From positions 2,790,001 through 2,854,000 of the forward strand of contig NZ_CP066775.1 of NCBI RefSeq assembly GCF_009754905.2: DNA of 64,000 nt. The letters are read 5' to 3'. This document shows positions 29,721-37,658 of the stretch, in pieces. The notes under the pieces were generated by a model that worked only from the letters and a program-made list of their open reading frames with translations, did no database searches and was not told the origin of the DNA. The position numbers were made by a program, and so were the translations under genes. The stretch is from Mucilaginibacter ginkgonis. Lineage in GTDB: Bacteria > Bacteroidota > Bacteroidia > Sphingobacteriales > Sphingobacteriaceae. How positions within the stretch are numbered: the first letter of the stretch is position 1; each line of letters begins with the position of its first letter.

Positions 29721-30884
29721 ATGCACGACCCGAATCGCGTTTATGTATTTGACACCACTCTTAGGGATGGCGAACAGGTACCCGGCTGTCAGTTAACTAC
29801 GACAGAGAAAATTGAAATAGCCCGCGAGCTCGAGTCGCTGGGTATAGACATTATTGAGGCAGGTTTTCCGGCGTCAAGCCCGGGCGATTTTCAAAGTGTG
29901 GTAGAAATTGCCAAGGCGGTAAAGTCGCCAACGGTTTGTGCCCTCACGCGTGCGCATCAAAAGGATATTGATGCCGCTGTAGAAGCTTTGCAATATGCAC
30001 GAAATCCGCGTATCCACACCGGCATAGGCGCCAGCGATATGCACATTAAGACCAAATTTAACAGCACCAGGGAAGAGATATTGGAGCGTGCCGTTGCCGC
30101 TGTTAAGTATGCAAAGAAGTCGGTAGAAGACATTGAGTTCTATGCGGAAGATGCCGGCCGCGCCGATATTAAATACCTGGCTAAGATGATAGAAGCGGTA
30201 ATTGCAGCCGGTGCCACTGTAGTAAACATCCCGGATACCAATGGCTATTGCCTGCCTGACCAATATGGTGAGAAGATCAAATTCCTGAAAGAGAATGTAA
30301 GGAATATCGATAAAGCTATCATCTCTGTGCACTGCCATAATGATTTGGGGCTGGCTACGGCAAACTCAATCGCAGGCTTGCAAAATGGCGCGCGCCAGGT
30401 GGAGGGTACAATTAACGGCATTGGTGAGCGGGCGGGTAATACATCTTTAGAAGAGGTGGTTATGGTGCTAAAAACACATGCTGTCCTTGGACTGCATACC
30501 AACATCAACACCAAACAATTTTATGAGATAAGCCGCCTGGTTAGCAGCCAGATGCGTATGCCTGTTCAGCCAAATAAAGCTATTGTCGGCAGTAACGCGT
30601 TCGCGCACAGCTCCGGCATTCACCAGGATGGTTATCTGAAGAACCGCGAGAATTACGAGATCATCCGTCCTGAGGATGTAGGCTTCCCTAATGCCAGTAT
30701 CGTACTAACCGCGCGTAGTGGCCGCCACGCGTTAAAATTCCATTTAGAAAGATTGGGCTATACGCTCTCCAAAGACGAATTAGCTATTGCGTATAACAAG
30801 TTTTTGCACCTTGCAGATAACAAGCTCGACATAAACGATAACGATTTGCAAAGTTTGATGACCGGCGACCTGGTAAAGCAATAA
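29721..30884 (+). CDS. leuA: 2-isopropylmalate synthase, short form
   Basis: 387 residues. Condenses acetyl-CoA with 2-oxoisovalerate, the first leucine-specific step. TIM-barrel motifs [12 protein letters not shown] (11-22), [14 protein letters not shown] and [16 protein letters not shown] are present, and the linker subdomain has [12 protein letters not shown]. The usual C-terminal LeuA regulatory domain (family total about 500-560 residues), where leucine binds, is missing. Homocitrate- or citramalate-synthase activity cannot be excluded from sequence, but the leuCDB neighbours support isopropylmalate synthase. The stop overlaps the ilvA start (TAATG). Confidence 0.92.
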   Translation: MHDPNRVYVFDTTLRDGEQVPGCQLTTTEKIEIARELESLGIDIIEAGFPASSPGDFQSVVEIAKAVKSPTVCALTRAHQKDIDAAVEALQYARNPRIHTGIGASDMHIKTKFNSTREEILERAVAAVKYAKKSVEDIEFYAEDAGRADIKYLAKMIEAVIAAGATVVNIPDTNGYCLPDQYGEKIKFLKENVRNIDKAIISVHCHNDLGLATANSIAGLQNGARQVEGTINGIGERAGNTSLEEVVMVLKTHAVLGLHTNINTKQFYEISRLVSSQMRMPVQPNKAIVGSNAFAHSSGIHQDGYLKNRENYEIIRPEDVGFPNASIVLTARSGRHALKFHLERLGYTLSKDELAIAYNKFLHLADNKLDINDNDLQSLMTGDLVKQ

Positions 30885-32134
30885 TGGAAACCGCGACCAA
30901 ATACACCCTTGATTTTTCTACTGCTGCCAAAAGGTTAAGAGGCGTTGTTAAACGTACCCCGCTTGAGCTAAATCGAGGTTTGTCTGAACGCTTTGATTGC
31001 GAAATTTACTTAAAACGTGAAGACCTGCAGGTAGTACGTTCCTATAAGCTGCGCGGCGCTTATAATATGATCAGCCAGCTGACGGATGAGCAACTGAGCC
31101 GCGGAGTAGTTTGCGCCAGTGCGGGTAACCACGCTCAGGGCGTTGCCTATTCCTGTAAACGTTTAGGAACACGCGGTGTAATTTTTATGCCCGAGCCAAC
31201 ACCAAATCAAAAGGTTAAACAAACGCAGATGTTTGGTAACGGCAATATAGAGATCATATTGGTAGGCGACACTTTTGATGATTGCTTAAAAGAGGCTTTG
31301 GCTTACACCGAATCGCACGAAATGACTTTTATTCCGCCATTTGACAATGAGCGCATTGTTGAAGGACAGGGAACTGTTGGTGTAGAGATTTTGGAAGACC
31401 TGCCCGATACAGACATTGTAGTGATGCCTATTGGTGGCGGCGGATTGGCGGCAGGTACAGGCAATTATTTAAAACAGCAAAAACCCGGGATTACTTTAAT
31501 AGGGGTTGAGCCCGAGGGTGCGCCGTCGATGTTCAAAGCTTTAGAAGCGGGTGCACCAGTAACCTTATCGCAGGTAAATCGTTTTGTAGACGGCGCCTCT
31601 GTTAAACGCGTGGGCGAGTTGACTTTTGAACTTTGCCGGGAAGTATTAGACGACATGCTCCTCATTCCGGAAGGTAAGGTATGTACCACCATTCTTAAAC
31701 TTTATAACGAAGACGCTATTGTAGTTGAACCGGCAGGCGCTCTTTCTGTCGCTGCACTTGACTTGATTAAAGATCAGATAAAGGGTAAAAAAGTGGTTTG
31801 CGTTGTCAGCGGTGGTAATAATGATATCGACCGTATGCAGGATATTAAAGAACAGTCGCTCCTGTACGAGGGTTTGAAGCATTACTTCATAGTCCGCTTT
31901 CCACAGCGCCCCGGCGCACTTAAACTTTTCGTAAGCGAGGTGTTAGGCCCCGGCGACGACATTACCCGTTTCGAATTTATCAAGAAAACCGAACGTGAGA
32001 ACGGGCCTGCCTTGGTAGGCATCGAATTAAAATCTTCAGAGGATTATCCCGACTTGCTGCGCCGAATGGAAGAAAAACGCTTTTCTGTTATCGAGTTAAA
32101 CAGAGACCAAACGTTGTTTGAGTATTTGGTCTAA
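30884..32134 (+). CDS. ilvA: Threonine deaminase (threonine dehydratase), short form
   Basis: 416 residues. PLP enzyme making 2-oxobutyrate for isoleucine. Lys55 in VRSYKLRGAYN binds PLP; CASAGNHAQGVAYS and the Gly-rich loop PIGGGGLAAG hold the phosphate. One ACT-like domain remains at the C terminus (about 335-416, FPQRPGALKLFVSEVLG), while E. coli IlvA (514) has two. It is therefore intermediate between the biosynthetic and catabolic forms, but the operon position argues for biosynthesis. Last gene of the cluster; overlaps leuA by one base. Confidence 0.95.
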   Translation: METATKYTLDFSTAAKRLRGVVKRTPLELNRGLSERFDCEIYLKREDLQVVRSYKLRGAYNMISQLTDEQLSRGVVCASAGNHAQGVAYSCKRLGTRGVIFMPEPTPNQKVKQTQMFGNGNIEIILVGDTFDDCLKEALAYTESHEMTFIPPFDNERIVEGQGTVGVEILEDLPDTDIVVMPIGGGGLAAGTGNYLKQQKPGITLIGVEPEGAPSMFKALEAGAPVTLSQVNRFVDGASVKRVGELTFELCREVLDDMLLIPEGKVCTTILKLYNEDAIVVEPAGALSVAALDLIKDQIKGKKVVCVVSGGNNDIDRMQDIKEQSLLYEGLKHYFIVRFPQRPGALKLFVSEVLGPGDDITRFEFIKKTERENGPALVGIELKSSEDYPDLLRRMEEKRFSVIELNRDQTLFEYLV

Positions 32135-32142
32135 CTGTCTTT

Positions 32143-32238
32143 CGTCATTGCGATGCACAGCCTGTCCCGATTCATCGGGAAAGCAATCTGAGCATAAAAT
32201 CTAAGAGATTGCCACGTCGCTGCGCTCCTCGCAATGAT
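32143..32238. repeat. IR-A element after ilvA with an internal micro-palindrome
   Basis: CGTCATTGCGATGCAC and CTCGCAATGATG are IR-A ends. Unlike the copies at 25380 and 26892, TCCCGATTCATCGGGA (32165-32180) sits inside the left arm before AAGCAATCT. It separates convergent ilvA and the ABC gene and could terminate both. Confidence 0.85.
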
Positions 32239-32250
32239 GTGTGGGTTGTC

Positions 32251-33249
32251 CTAAAACGCTTTATACTTGTTCACCTTTATGCTTACTCCCTTCCCTATCG
32301 GGAATTTACCCAACTGCAAATTGAATACGCGTATGTTAAGATCGTTATAAGTTAACCACAATTCTTCGTAAGGCCCTTTGAACAAGATCTGCATTACCTT
32401 CCATTTATTAGAAAGCATTTTCTTATCGATGCTGATCCACTCGGGATAGATGACCACCCGCGAAAGGTTAGTTTTTATACCCAACTCTTTGGCTTCTTCC
32501 CCTTCAACAACATTGCAATTACTCAGCAGTGTGGCAGTGTAGAAATTTACGGGATTGGTATATAATTCTTCGGGTTTACCTGCCTCCACTATTTCGCCAT
32601 TGCGCAAAACGATCAGTTCGTCGGCCATAGAAAGTACCTCAGCCGGGTCATGAGAAACCATAACTACTGTTAAACCAGTTTCATCTACAATGCGGCGGAT
32701 GTCGCGCTGTAAACCTTCACGGAAAGAGGTATCTACCTGATTAAAGGGTTCATCTAAAAACAATACCTCGGGGCTTGTTACCAAAGCTTTGGCAATTGCA
32801 ACACGCTGTTTCTCGCCGCCGCTTAATTCCACCACGCGCTTGTCGGCCATATGGAACAGCTTCAGTTGTTTTAAAAGCTCTGTAGTGCGTTGTTGTTTTG
32901 CTTGCAAGTCGGTATTTGGCAGCAGGTGGGCAACGTTGTCCCAAACGCTTGCATGAAGGTTCAGGTCGTCCGTATGCTGGGTTACCATTTTCATGCTGTC
33001 ATGACCGGGGATCAGCTTATCGTGCGGACCTAATATCGGTTCGCCTTTGTAGAGGATCTGGCCTTTTTGCGGCGACAGCAAGCCATATAGCAATTTAAGC
33101 AAGGTACTTTTACCACTGCCGCTTTCACCAATTATAGCAGTGATTTGATGCGGTTTAACATCAAGGTCAGCGAACTGCACACCTGCGCCATGGCGGCCGC
33201 TATAAATCTTGCTAACGGAAACGGCTTGTAAAAGTGGTTGATCTGACAT
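32251..33249 (-). CDS. ABC transporter ATP-binding protein with extra C-terminal domain
   Basis: 332 residues. Walker A GESGSGKST (41-49), Q loop (MVTQHTDD), signature LSGGEKQR, Walker B VLFLDEPF and the switch His in VMVSHDPAEV are intact. The ATPase ends near 235; the last 95 residues form a separate beta-rich domain (ISIDKKMLSNKWKVMQILF, LWLTYNDLNIRVFNL) where TOBE-like domains occur in importer ATPases. No permease or binding protein is adjacent, so partner and direction are unknown. A terminator separates it from the upstream outer-membrane gene. Confidence 0.88.
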   Translation of the reverse strand: MSDQPLLQAVSVSKIYSGRHGAGVQFADLDVKPHQITAIIGESGSGKSTLLKLLYGLLSPQKGQILYKGEPILGPHDKLIPGHDSMKMVTQHTDDLNLHASVWDNVAHLLPNTDLQAKQQRTTELLKQLKLFHMADKRVVELSGGEKQRVAIAKALVTSPEVLFLDEPFNQVDTSFREGLQRDIRRIVDETGLTVVMVSHDPAEVLSMADELIVLRNGEIVEAGKPEELYTNPVNFYTATLLSNCNVVEGEEAKELGIKTNLSRVVIYPEWISIDKKMLSNKWKVMQILFKGPYEELWLTYNDLNIRVFNLQLGKFPIGKGVSIKVNKYKAF

Positions 33250-33271
33250 TGCCCGGGTCTGGAAAAGTGCA

Positions 33272-33295
33272 ACAAAAACCTGTTGAAACAGGGCC
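33272..33295 (-). terminator. Intrinsic terminator after the outer-membrane protein gene
   Basis: On the minus strand CCTGT-TTCA-ACAGG is followed by TTTTTG. It lies between the outer-membrane gene and the ABC ATPase gene, 22 bases before the latter's start. Confidence 0.6.
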
Positions 33296-33322
33296 TCAAT
33301 GATACGAAAATCGAAGACTATT

Positions 33323-34138
33323 TTAAAACCCGAGCATTAAGCCGAAAGAGAAATTCTTGAGTCCGGCCTGGGCGGGGCTGTCCTGGAACATGTCATTAAA
33401 ATAGTACTTGCCAAATATCCCTACCGGCCCATAGCCCACCCTTGCAACGCCGCCATAGCGCCATTTGGCAAAATGATAGCCATTGTCGAATTTTTGCTTG
33501 CCGTTTTCGGCACTGATCTGCTTTACACGTCCGTCTATCAGCAGTCCAAATTCAGGGCCTATATCAAATTTGAATGAATGGCCTGACGCGTCCTCGTGCG
33601 AGCGTAACTCAAAGGTAAGCGGCACTCTTAGGTAACTTGCCGAGAACCTGTTTTTAGAATAGTCGATATTGTCAACGCGGTATGACAAAACGGGTGTGCT
33701 TGGCAAAATGGTGATGTTTTGACGCAAACGTATCAATGTCCAATCAAAGCCAACAGCCGTGTAAATCCTGAAGCCACTGCTGAAGCGGTATCCCATCTGT
33801 GCGACGTCAAAGCCGACGTTGCTGGTTTTCCATGAGCGGTAGCTTAAGAAACTGTTTTGCGGCGAGAGTGTAAAACTGCCATTATCTACCAGCGTGGCCA
33901 AACCCAGATCCAGGCGCGCCAGAGTAATGCCTATCGAAAAGCCGGGTGCTTTTGAATGTTCTTTAACAGGCGTAGTATCAAGGGCCGACTCGACCTTTTC
34001 TTTGCGCTTGTCCTTGTCAAAGAAAATGTGGTAACCGTGTTTCTTTGTTGTATCCCTTTTTGTTTTAACAGTATCAACGTCCCATGCATGTGCCGACATC
34101 GTAAAAAAAGCTAAAGCGAAAAGCAGAATGTATTTCAT
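33323..34138 (-). CDS. Outer-membrane beta-barrel protein, 271 residues
   Basis: Signal peptide (about 1-18, ending AHA). A Lys/Asp-rich linker (DTVKTKRDTTKKHG, DKDKRKEKVES) follows, then alternating strands of a PorT/OmpA-like barrel from about residue 70 (FSIGITLARLDLGLATL, GFRIYTAVGFDWTLIRL, FKFDIGPEFGLLIDG) ending in FSFGLMLGF with a terminal Phe. The start overlaps the stop of a small membrane protein gene by ATGA, so they are co-translated. Function unknown. Confidence 0.82.
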   Translation of the reverse strand: MKYILLFALAFFTMSAHAWDVDTVKTKRDTTKKHGYHIFFDKDKRKEKVESALDTTPVKEHSKAPGFSIGITLARLDLGLATLVDNGSFTLSPQNSFLSYRSWKTSNVGFDVAQMGYRFSSGFRIYTAVGFDWTLIRLRQNITILPSTPVLSYRVDNIDYSKNRFSASYLRVPLTFELRSHEDASGHSFKFDIGPEFGLLIDGRVKQISAENGKQKFDNGYHFAKWRYGGVARVGYGPVGIFGKYYFNDMFQDSPAQAGLKNFSFGLMLGF

Positions 34139-34473
34139 TTACAGCAATTATAGGCTATTTTATCTTTGTGGTGCTGCCGGTACACCTTTTCAAGTTTATG
34201 GGCAAGCGATATTATATCCTGCTTATCAACAATCGTGGAAGGATTTGTTTGCGGTTGTTCGCGGTTAAGGTCATTTTTCTTAAGCAAAAAGTAAAGGCTG
34301 CCAGCCAAAATAGATACGATGATCACAGCCATGCCGATTACCTGCCAAAATTTGTCTTTAAGTTTTACATCATCAAGCTCCAGTATAATTCCTTTCCATA
34401 CGGTGCCATCGGGTTCCATTTCCAGTCGTTTTAGTTTGTCGCTAAACAGTTCATCTAGCTCTTTATCATGCAT
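34135..34473 (-). CDS. Small single-pass membrane protein, anti-sigma-like
   Basis: 112 residues. A charged N-terminal cytoplasmic part (DELFSDKLKRLEMEPDGTVWKGI), one transmembrane helix (about 44-64) and a polar periplasmic tail with two adjacent Cys near the end. Bacteroidota often encode such proteins between an ECF sigma factor and an outer-membrane protein gene, where they act like anti-sigma factors. Here the outer-membrane gene follows by a four-base overlap, but no sigma factor is present upstream. The role is inferred from context only. Confidence 0.7.
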   Translation of the reverse strand: MHDKELDELFSDKLKRLEMEPDGTVWKGIILELDDVKLKDKFWQVIGMAVIIVSILAGSLYFLLKKNDLNREQPQTNPSTIVDKQDIISLAHKLEKVYRQHHKDKIAYNCCK

Positions 34474-34576
34474 GGTTTATAATCTTCTCAAAATAAAGAG
34501 GTTGCCCGGCCCGTAAAAGTGACAGTGTCGTTTAACTTTTTTTAACATATACCAAATACGGCTATATTTAGCTATC

Positions 34577-35839
34577 ATGAAAAAGGTCGCTATTGTTATC
34601 CTATTTGCCTTATTTGTAGCAAAAGTATTTGCCCAGCCGGCAAAGCAATACTTGCTTAAGCCCGACCGTGTTTTTGATGGCAACCAAATGCATAGTGGCT
34701 GGTGGGTATTGGTAGAGGGGAAACATATTACGGCGGTCGGTGAAGCAAAAGACATTAAGCCTGCGGCGGATGTTATTGTTATCGACCTTAAAGGCACAAC
34801 ACTATTGCCCGGTTTTATTGAAGGGCATTCGCACTTATTTTTGCACCCATACAACGAGGTTAGCTGGAACGACCAGGTTTTGACAGAGAGCCGGGCCGAG
34901 CGCACCGCCCGTGCTGTAGGACATGCCCGTGAAACTTTAATGGCAGGTTTTACCTCGGCAAGGGATTTGGGTACCGAGGGTGCTGGTTATGACGATGTAG
35001 GTCTGAAAGCGGCGATTAACAAAGGCGTTATGCCTGGCCCCAGGTTGTTGGTGGCCACACGCGCGATCGTTGCAACAGGAAGCTATGGACCTAAGAGCGC
35101 TGTAGCAGAGGCAGACATACCCAAGGGCGCCGAAGAAGCAGACGGCGTTGACGGGCTTACGCGTGCCGTGCGTTCGCAGATTGGCTATGGCGCTGACGTG
35201 ATAAAACTTTATGCAGATTATCGCTGGGGATTAAATGGAGCGGCGGCGCCCACTTTCACCGCTGGGGAATTGAAATTGGCGGTTGAAGTTGCCGCTAGTA
35301 GCGGCCGCCCCGTAGTTGTTCATGCCTCGACAGATGAGGGCATGCGCCGCGCCATTGCAGCGGGGGTAACCACCATTGAACATGGCGATGGCGGCATGCT
35401 TGAAACGTTTAAGCTGATGAAAGAAAAAGGGATTGCGCTTTGCCCAACCCTTGCAGCTACAGAAGCGATAGCGGGCTATCGCGGCTGGAAAAAAGGTGAA
35501 GACACTGAGCCGGCCGGTGTTAAGCAAAAACATGCTATGTTTACAGACGCCATGAAGTCAGGAGTCACTATTTGTATGGGTGGTGATGTGGGCGTTTTTA
35601 CGCATGGCGATAATGCCCGCGAAATGATATTAATGAATGAATACGGCATGCAGGCGACAGACGTACTTAAATCTGCGACTTCAGTTAACGCGCACGTGTT
35701 CGGGCTCAAAAATCTTGGCGAGATAAAAGCGACGTTCCTTGCCGACCTTATTGCCGTAAATGGCGACCCTGTAAACGATATAAAAACGGTGAAACAGGTA
35801 AAGTTTGTGATGAAAGACGGCATCATTTATAAACAATAG
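34577..35839 (+). CDS. Secreted metal-dependent amidohydrolase
   Basis: 420 residues with signal peptide (1-19, VFAQ). Amidohydrolase superfamily: His84-x-His86 (GFIEGHSHLF), a likely carbamylated Lys in VIKLYADYRWG, metal His in VVVHASTDEG and IEHGD, and the catalytic Asp in MGGDVGVFTHG. The N- and C-terminal parts form the small beta sandwich (DRVFDGNQMH, LIAVNGDPVNDI). This subgroup includes Xaa-Pro dipeptidase and imidazolonepropionase-like enzymes; a periplasmic peptidase or amidase is likely. TATATTTA at 34563-34570 is a weak -7 box. The acetyltransferase gene follows by 5 bases. Confidence 0.92.
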   Translation: MKKVAIVILFALFVAKVFAQPAKQYLLKPDRVFDGNQMHSGWWVLVEGKHITAVGEAKDIKPAADVIVIDLKGTTLLPGFIEGHSHLFLHPYNEVSWNDQVLTESRAERTARAVGHARETLMAGFTSARDLGTEGAGYDDVGLKAAINKGVMPGPRLLVATRAIVATGSYGPKSAVAEADIPKGAEEADGVDGLTRAVRSQIGYGADVIKLYADYRWGLNGAAAPTFTAGELKLAVEVAASSGRPVVVHASTDEGMRRAIAAGVTTIEHGDGGMLETFKLMKEKGIALCPTLAATEAIAGYRGWKKGEDTEPAGVKQKHAMFTDAMKSGVTICMGGDVGVFTHGDNAREMILMNEYGMQATDVLKSATSVNAHVFGLKNLGEIKATFLADLIAVNGDPVNDIKTVKQVKFVMKDGIIYKQ

Positions 35840-35844
35840 CAGCA

Positions 35845-36387
35845 ATGAATATCAGCGCCACACATCCCGAGATCACTACAACACGTTTGCATCTGCGCCC
35901 GTTACAGGCCACAGACGCCGAAGCCATACTGGCTATCCGAAGTAATGAAAGTGTTAATACCTATCTGGACAGGAAGCCATCAACAACGATAGATGAAGCT
36001 GCCGCATTCATAAGCAGCATCAATCAACTAACAGCTAACGGAGATGGTCAGTATTGGGCTATCACCATAAAAGACTCAGGTGCCTTGGTGGGTACAATAT
36101 GCCTCTATAATTTCGACAAGGGAAAAGGCATTGCAGAAATCGGGTACGAACTGTTGCCAGAATATCAAGGCAAAGGATTTATGCAGGAAGCCATATCAAG
36201 TACGGTTAGTTACAGTTTCGACATGATGGGCGCGAAAGTAATTACGGCATTCCCGCGGACTGATAACCACAATTCTATCAAACTTTTGCAAAAGGCAGGC
36301 TTTAAAATAGACCCGGCATACTCTTATCTGAATGGGCATGATGATGATGGCAAGTATCAGACGTATGTGTTAAATAACACAAATTGA
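35845..36387 (+). CDS. GNAT-family N-acetyltransferase, RimJ/RimL-like
   Basis: 180 residues. TTRLHLRPLQATDAEAILAIR begins the domain (quoted in part as LHLRPLQATDAEAI); the acetyl-CoA loop region is GYELLPEYQGKGFMQEAI, with the Q/RxxGxG/A-like QGKGFM, and NHNSIKLLQKAGFK is the usual C-terminal helix. Substrate (protein N terminus or small amine) is unknown. It is coupled to the amidohydrolase gene by a 5-base gap. A 16-base palindrome lies at its 3' end, near vapB. Confidence 0.9.
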   Translation: MNISATHPEITTTRLHLRPLQATDAEAILAIRSNESVNTYLDRKPSTTIDEAAAFISSINQLTANGDGQYWAITIKDSGALVGTICLYNFDKGKGIAEIGYELLPEYQGKGFMQEAISSTVSYSFDMMGAKVITAFPRTDNHNSIKLLQKAGFKIDPAYSYLNGHDDDGKYQTYVLNNTN

Positions 36388-36426
36388 TTTGCATTTATGT
36401 GTATATAATTATAACTTTATACACAT
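36388..36426 (+). promoter_or_regulatory. vapBC promoter with overlapping operator palindrome
   Basis: TTTG at 36388-36391 and TAACTTTA at 36412-36419 fit a -33/-7 pair with 20 bases between. Perfect 9-base arms ATGTGTATA (36397-36405) and TATACACAT (36418-36426) flank and overlap the -7 box; the right arm runs into the vapB ATG. This fits self-repression by the VapBC complex and a leaderless or near-leaderless mRNA. Confidence 0.6.
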
Positions 36427-36604
36427 GAGGACAAATATTGACATCGATGACAAGTTGATGGCCAAGGCATTAAATATCCATGACATCAAGACTAAAAAGC
36501 AGGCTGTAGAAAAAGGTCTAGAGTTACTCGTTAGGTTAGAAAATCAAACACGATTGCTTGACTTATGGGGCAAAGTTGAGTTAGATGATGAGGCTTTTAA
36601 ATAG
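36425..36604 (+). CDS. vapB: Type II antitoxin, VapB family
   Basis: 59 residues from ATG 36425. The upstream in-frame start at 36389 lies in the promoter and adds non-conserved residues. MRTNIDIDDKLMAKAL is the ribbon-helix-helix DNA-binding start of VapB proteins, followed by TKKQAVEKGLELLVRL and a C-terminal toxin-binding tail (LWGKVELDDEAF). It overlaps vapC by 20 bases. Predicted to neutralise VapC and repress its own promoter through the palindrome next to its start. Confidence 0.88.
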   Translation: MRTNIDIDDKLMAKALNIHDIKTKKQAVEKGLELLVRLENQTRLLDLWGKVELDDEAFK

Positions 36605-37004
36605 TAAGTTAATATTGGTAGACACTTCTGTTTGGATAAGTTTTTTTAGAGGAATAGAAACCCCGTATAGTAATTATTTGCGGCAAACGTTACTAACCTC
36701 ACCCATTGCTACCTGTCCAACTATTGTTCAGGACGTTTTGCAAGGTGTTGCCAATGATGCGGAAAGATTGATCGTCGATTCTTATTTAACAGGTTTAGTA
36801 CGCATGGCTGATGACCCTTACGAAATGGCCGAAGATGCGGCAGAAATTTTCCGAATATTAAGAAAAAAGGGCATAACTATAAGAAAGCCTAACGACTGTT
36901 TGATTGCGGCATTTGCAATTAAGAACGACGCTTACCTTTTACAGGACGACAAAGACTTTAGGTTCATTGCCGAAAACAGCGGTGTGAAGCTTATTGAACT
37001 GTAG
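36585..37004 (+). CDS. vapC: Type II toxin, PIN-domain ribonuclease VapC
   Basis: 139 residues (ATG 36585; a second ATG follows at once). PIN fold with acidic residues Asp13 (LVDTSVWISFF), Asp104 (PNDCLIAAF) and the Asp121-Asp124 cluster (QDDKDF). The second conserved acidic position, usually Glu, appears as Asp50 (IVQDVLQGV). VapC toxins cut initiator tRNA or rRNA loops. The 20-base overlap with vapB ensures coupled translation. Its stop is two bases from the stop of convergent hemJ, so there is no room for a terminator. Confidence 0.92.
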   Translation: MMRLLNSKLILVDTSVWISFFRGIETPYSNYLRQTLLTSPIATCPTIVQDVLQGVANDAERLIVDSYLTGLVRMADDPYEMAEDAAEIFRILRKKGITIRKPNDCLIAAFAIKNDAYLLQDDKDFRFIAENSGVKLIEL

Positions 37005-37006
37005 CG

Positions 37007-37540
37007 TTATCTTTTCAGCCTGAAATACTTATATATCTTCACCGCAGACATCAAGATCATGGCCAGTAAGATAAGGCCAACCACACCATAGATCCAGTTC
37101 ACAGCGTTTTTCATCACTGCCAGAAACACTATGGCAAACAAAAACAACGTTGCCACTTCATTCCAGATGCGTAGTTGGGTTGAAGTCCAGGTGTAAATGC
37201 CCCGTCGCATTTGCTGCATTTTACGGATGCAGATGATGTGGTAAACAATCAGTCCGCCAACGAAAGCCAATTTTATGTGCAGCCATGGTTGCTGCAGCCA
37301 TGCAGGAGCTATAAATAACATAGCTATACCAGCAGCCAGTGTAAGCAGCATACTCGGCGTAGTAATGATATTCATCAGTTTTCGCTCCATCAATTCAAAC
37401 TGCGTGGAAAGGATTATGCGCTCGGCATCAGGTTTGGCTTGCGCCTCTGTATGGTATATAAAAAGCCGTACAATATAAAAGAGCCCCGCCATCCAGCAGA
37501 CTACAAATATGATGTGTATGGATTTTATGTAGAGATACAC
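37007..37540 (-). CDS. hemJ: Protoporphyrinogen IX oxidase HemJ
   Basis: 177 residues, four to five membrane helices. YIKSIHIIFVVCWMAGLFYIVR carries the conserved His9 (quoted in part as KSIHIIFVVCWMAGLFY); ERKLMNIITTPSM, WLHIKLAFVG and IRIWNEVATLFLF-type motifs match the HemJ/UPF0093 family. It oxidises protoporphyrinogen to protoporphyrin without a flavin. Last gene of the haem cluster, separated from hemE by an IR-B element. Confidence 0.92.
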   Translation of the reverse strand: MYLYIKSIHIIFVVCWMAGLFYIVRLFIYHTEAQAKPDAERIILSTQFELMERKLMNIITTPSMLLTLAAGIAMLFIAPAWLQQPWLHIKLAFVGGLIVYHIICIRKMQQMRRGIYTWTSTQLRIWNEVATLFLFAIVFLAVMKNAVNWIYGVVGLILLAMILMSAVKIYKYFRLKR

Positions 37541-37563
37541 GTGCTAATAGTGGATTTTACAAT

Positions 37564-37655
37564 TTGTCATTCTGAGCAACGCGAATCCCGATATCTATCG
37601 GGATTATTCAGTCTGCATTTACGCATAAGATTCTTCACTGCGTTCAGAATGACAA
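37564..37655. repeat. IR-B element between hemE and hemJ with internal micro-palindrome
   Basis: TGTCATTCTGA and TTCAGAATGACA are inverted ends. The sister copy at 42168 reads GAATC-TTATTCAG where this one has CCGATATCTATCGGGA inserted between the same words. Confidence 0.85.
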
Positions 37656-37658
37656 GAA

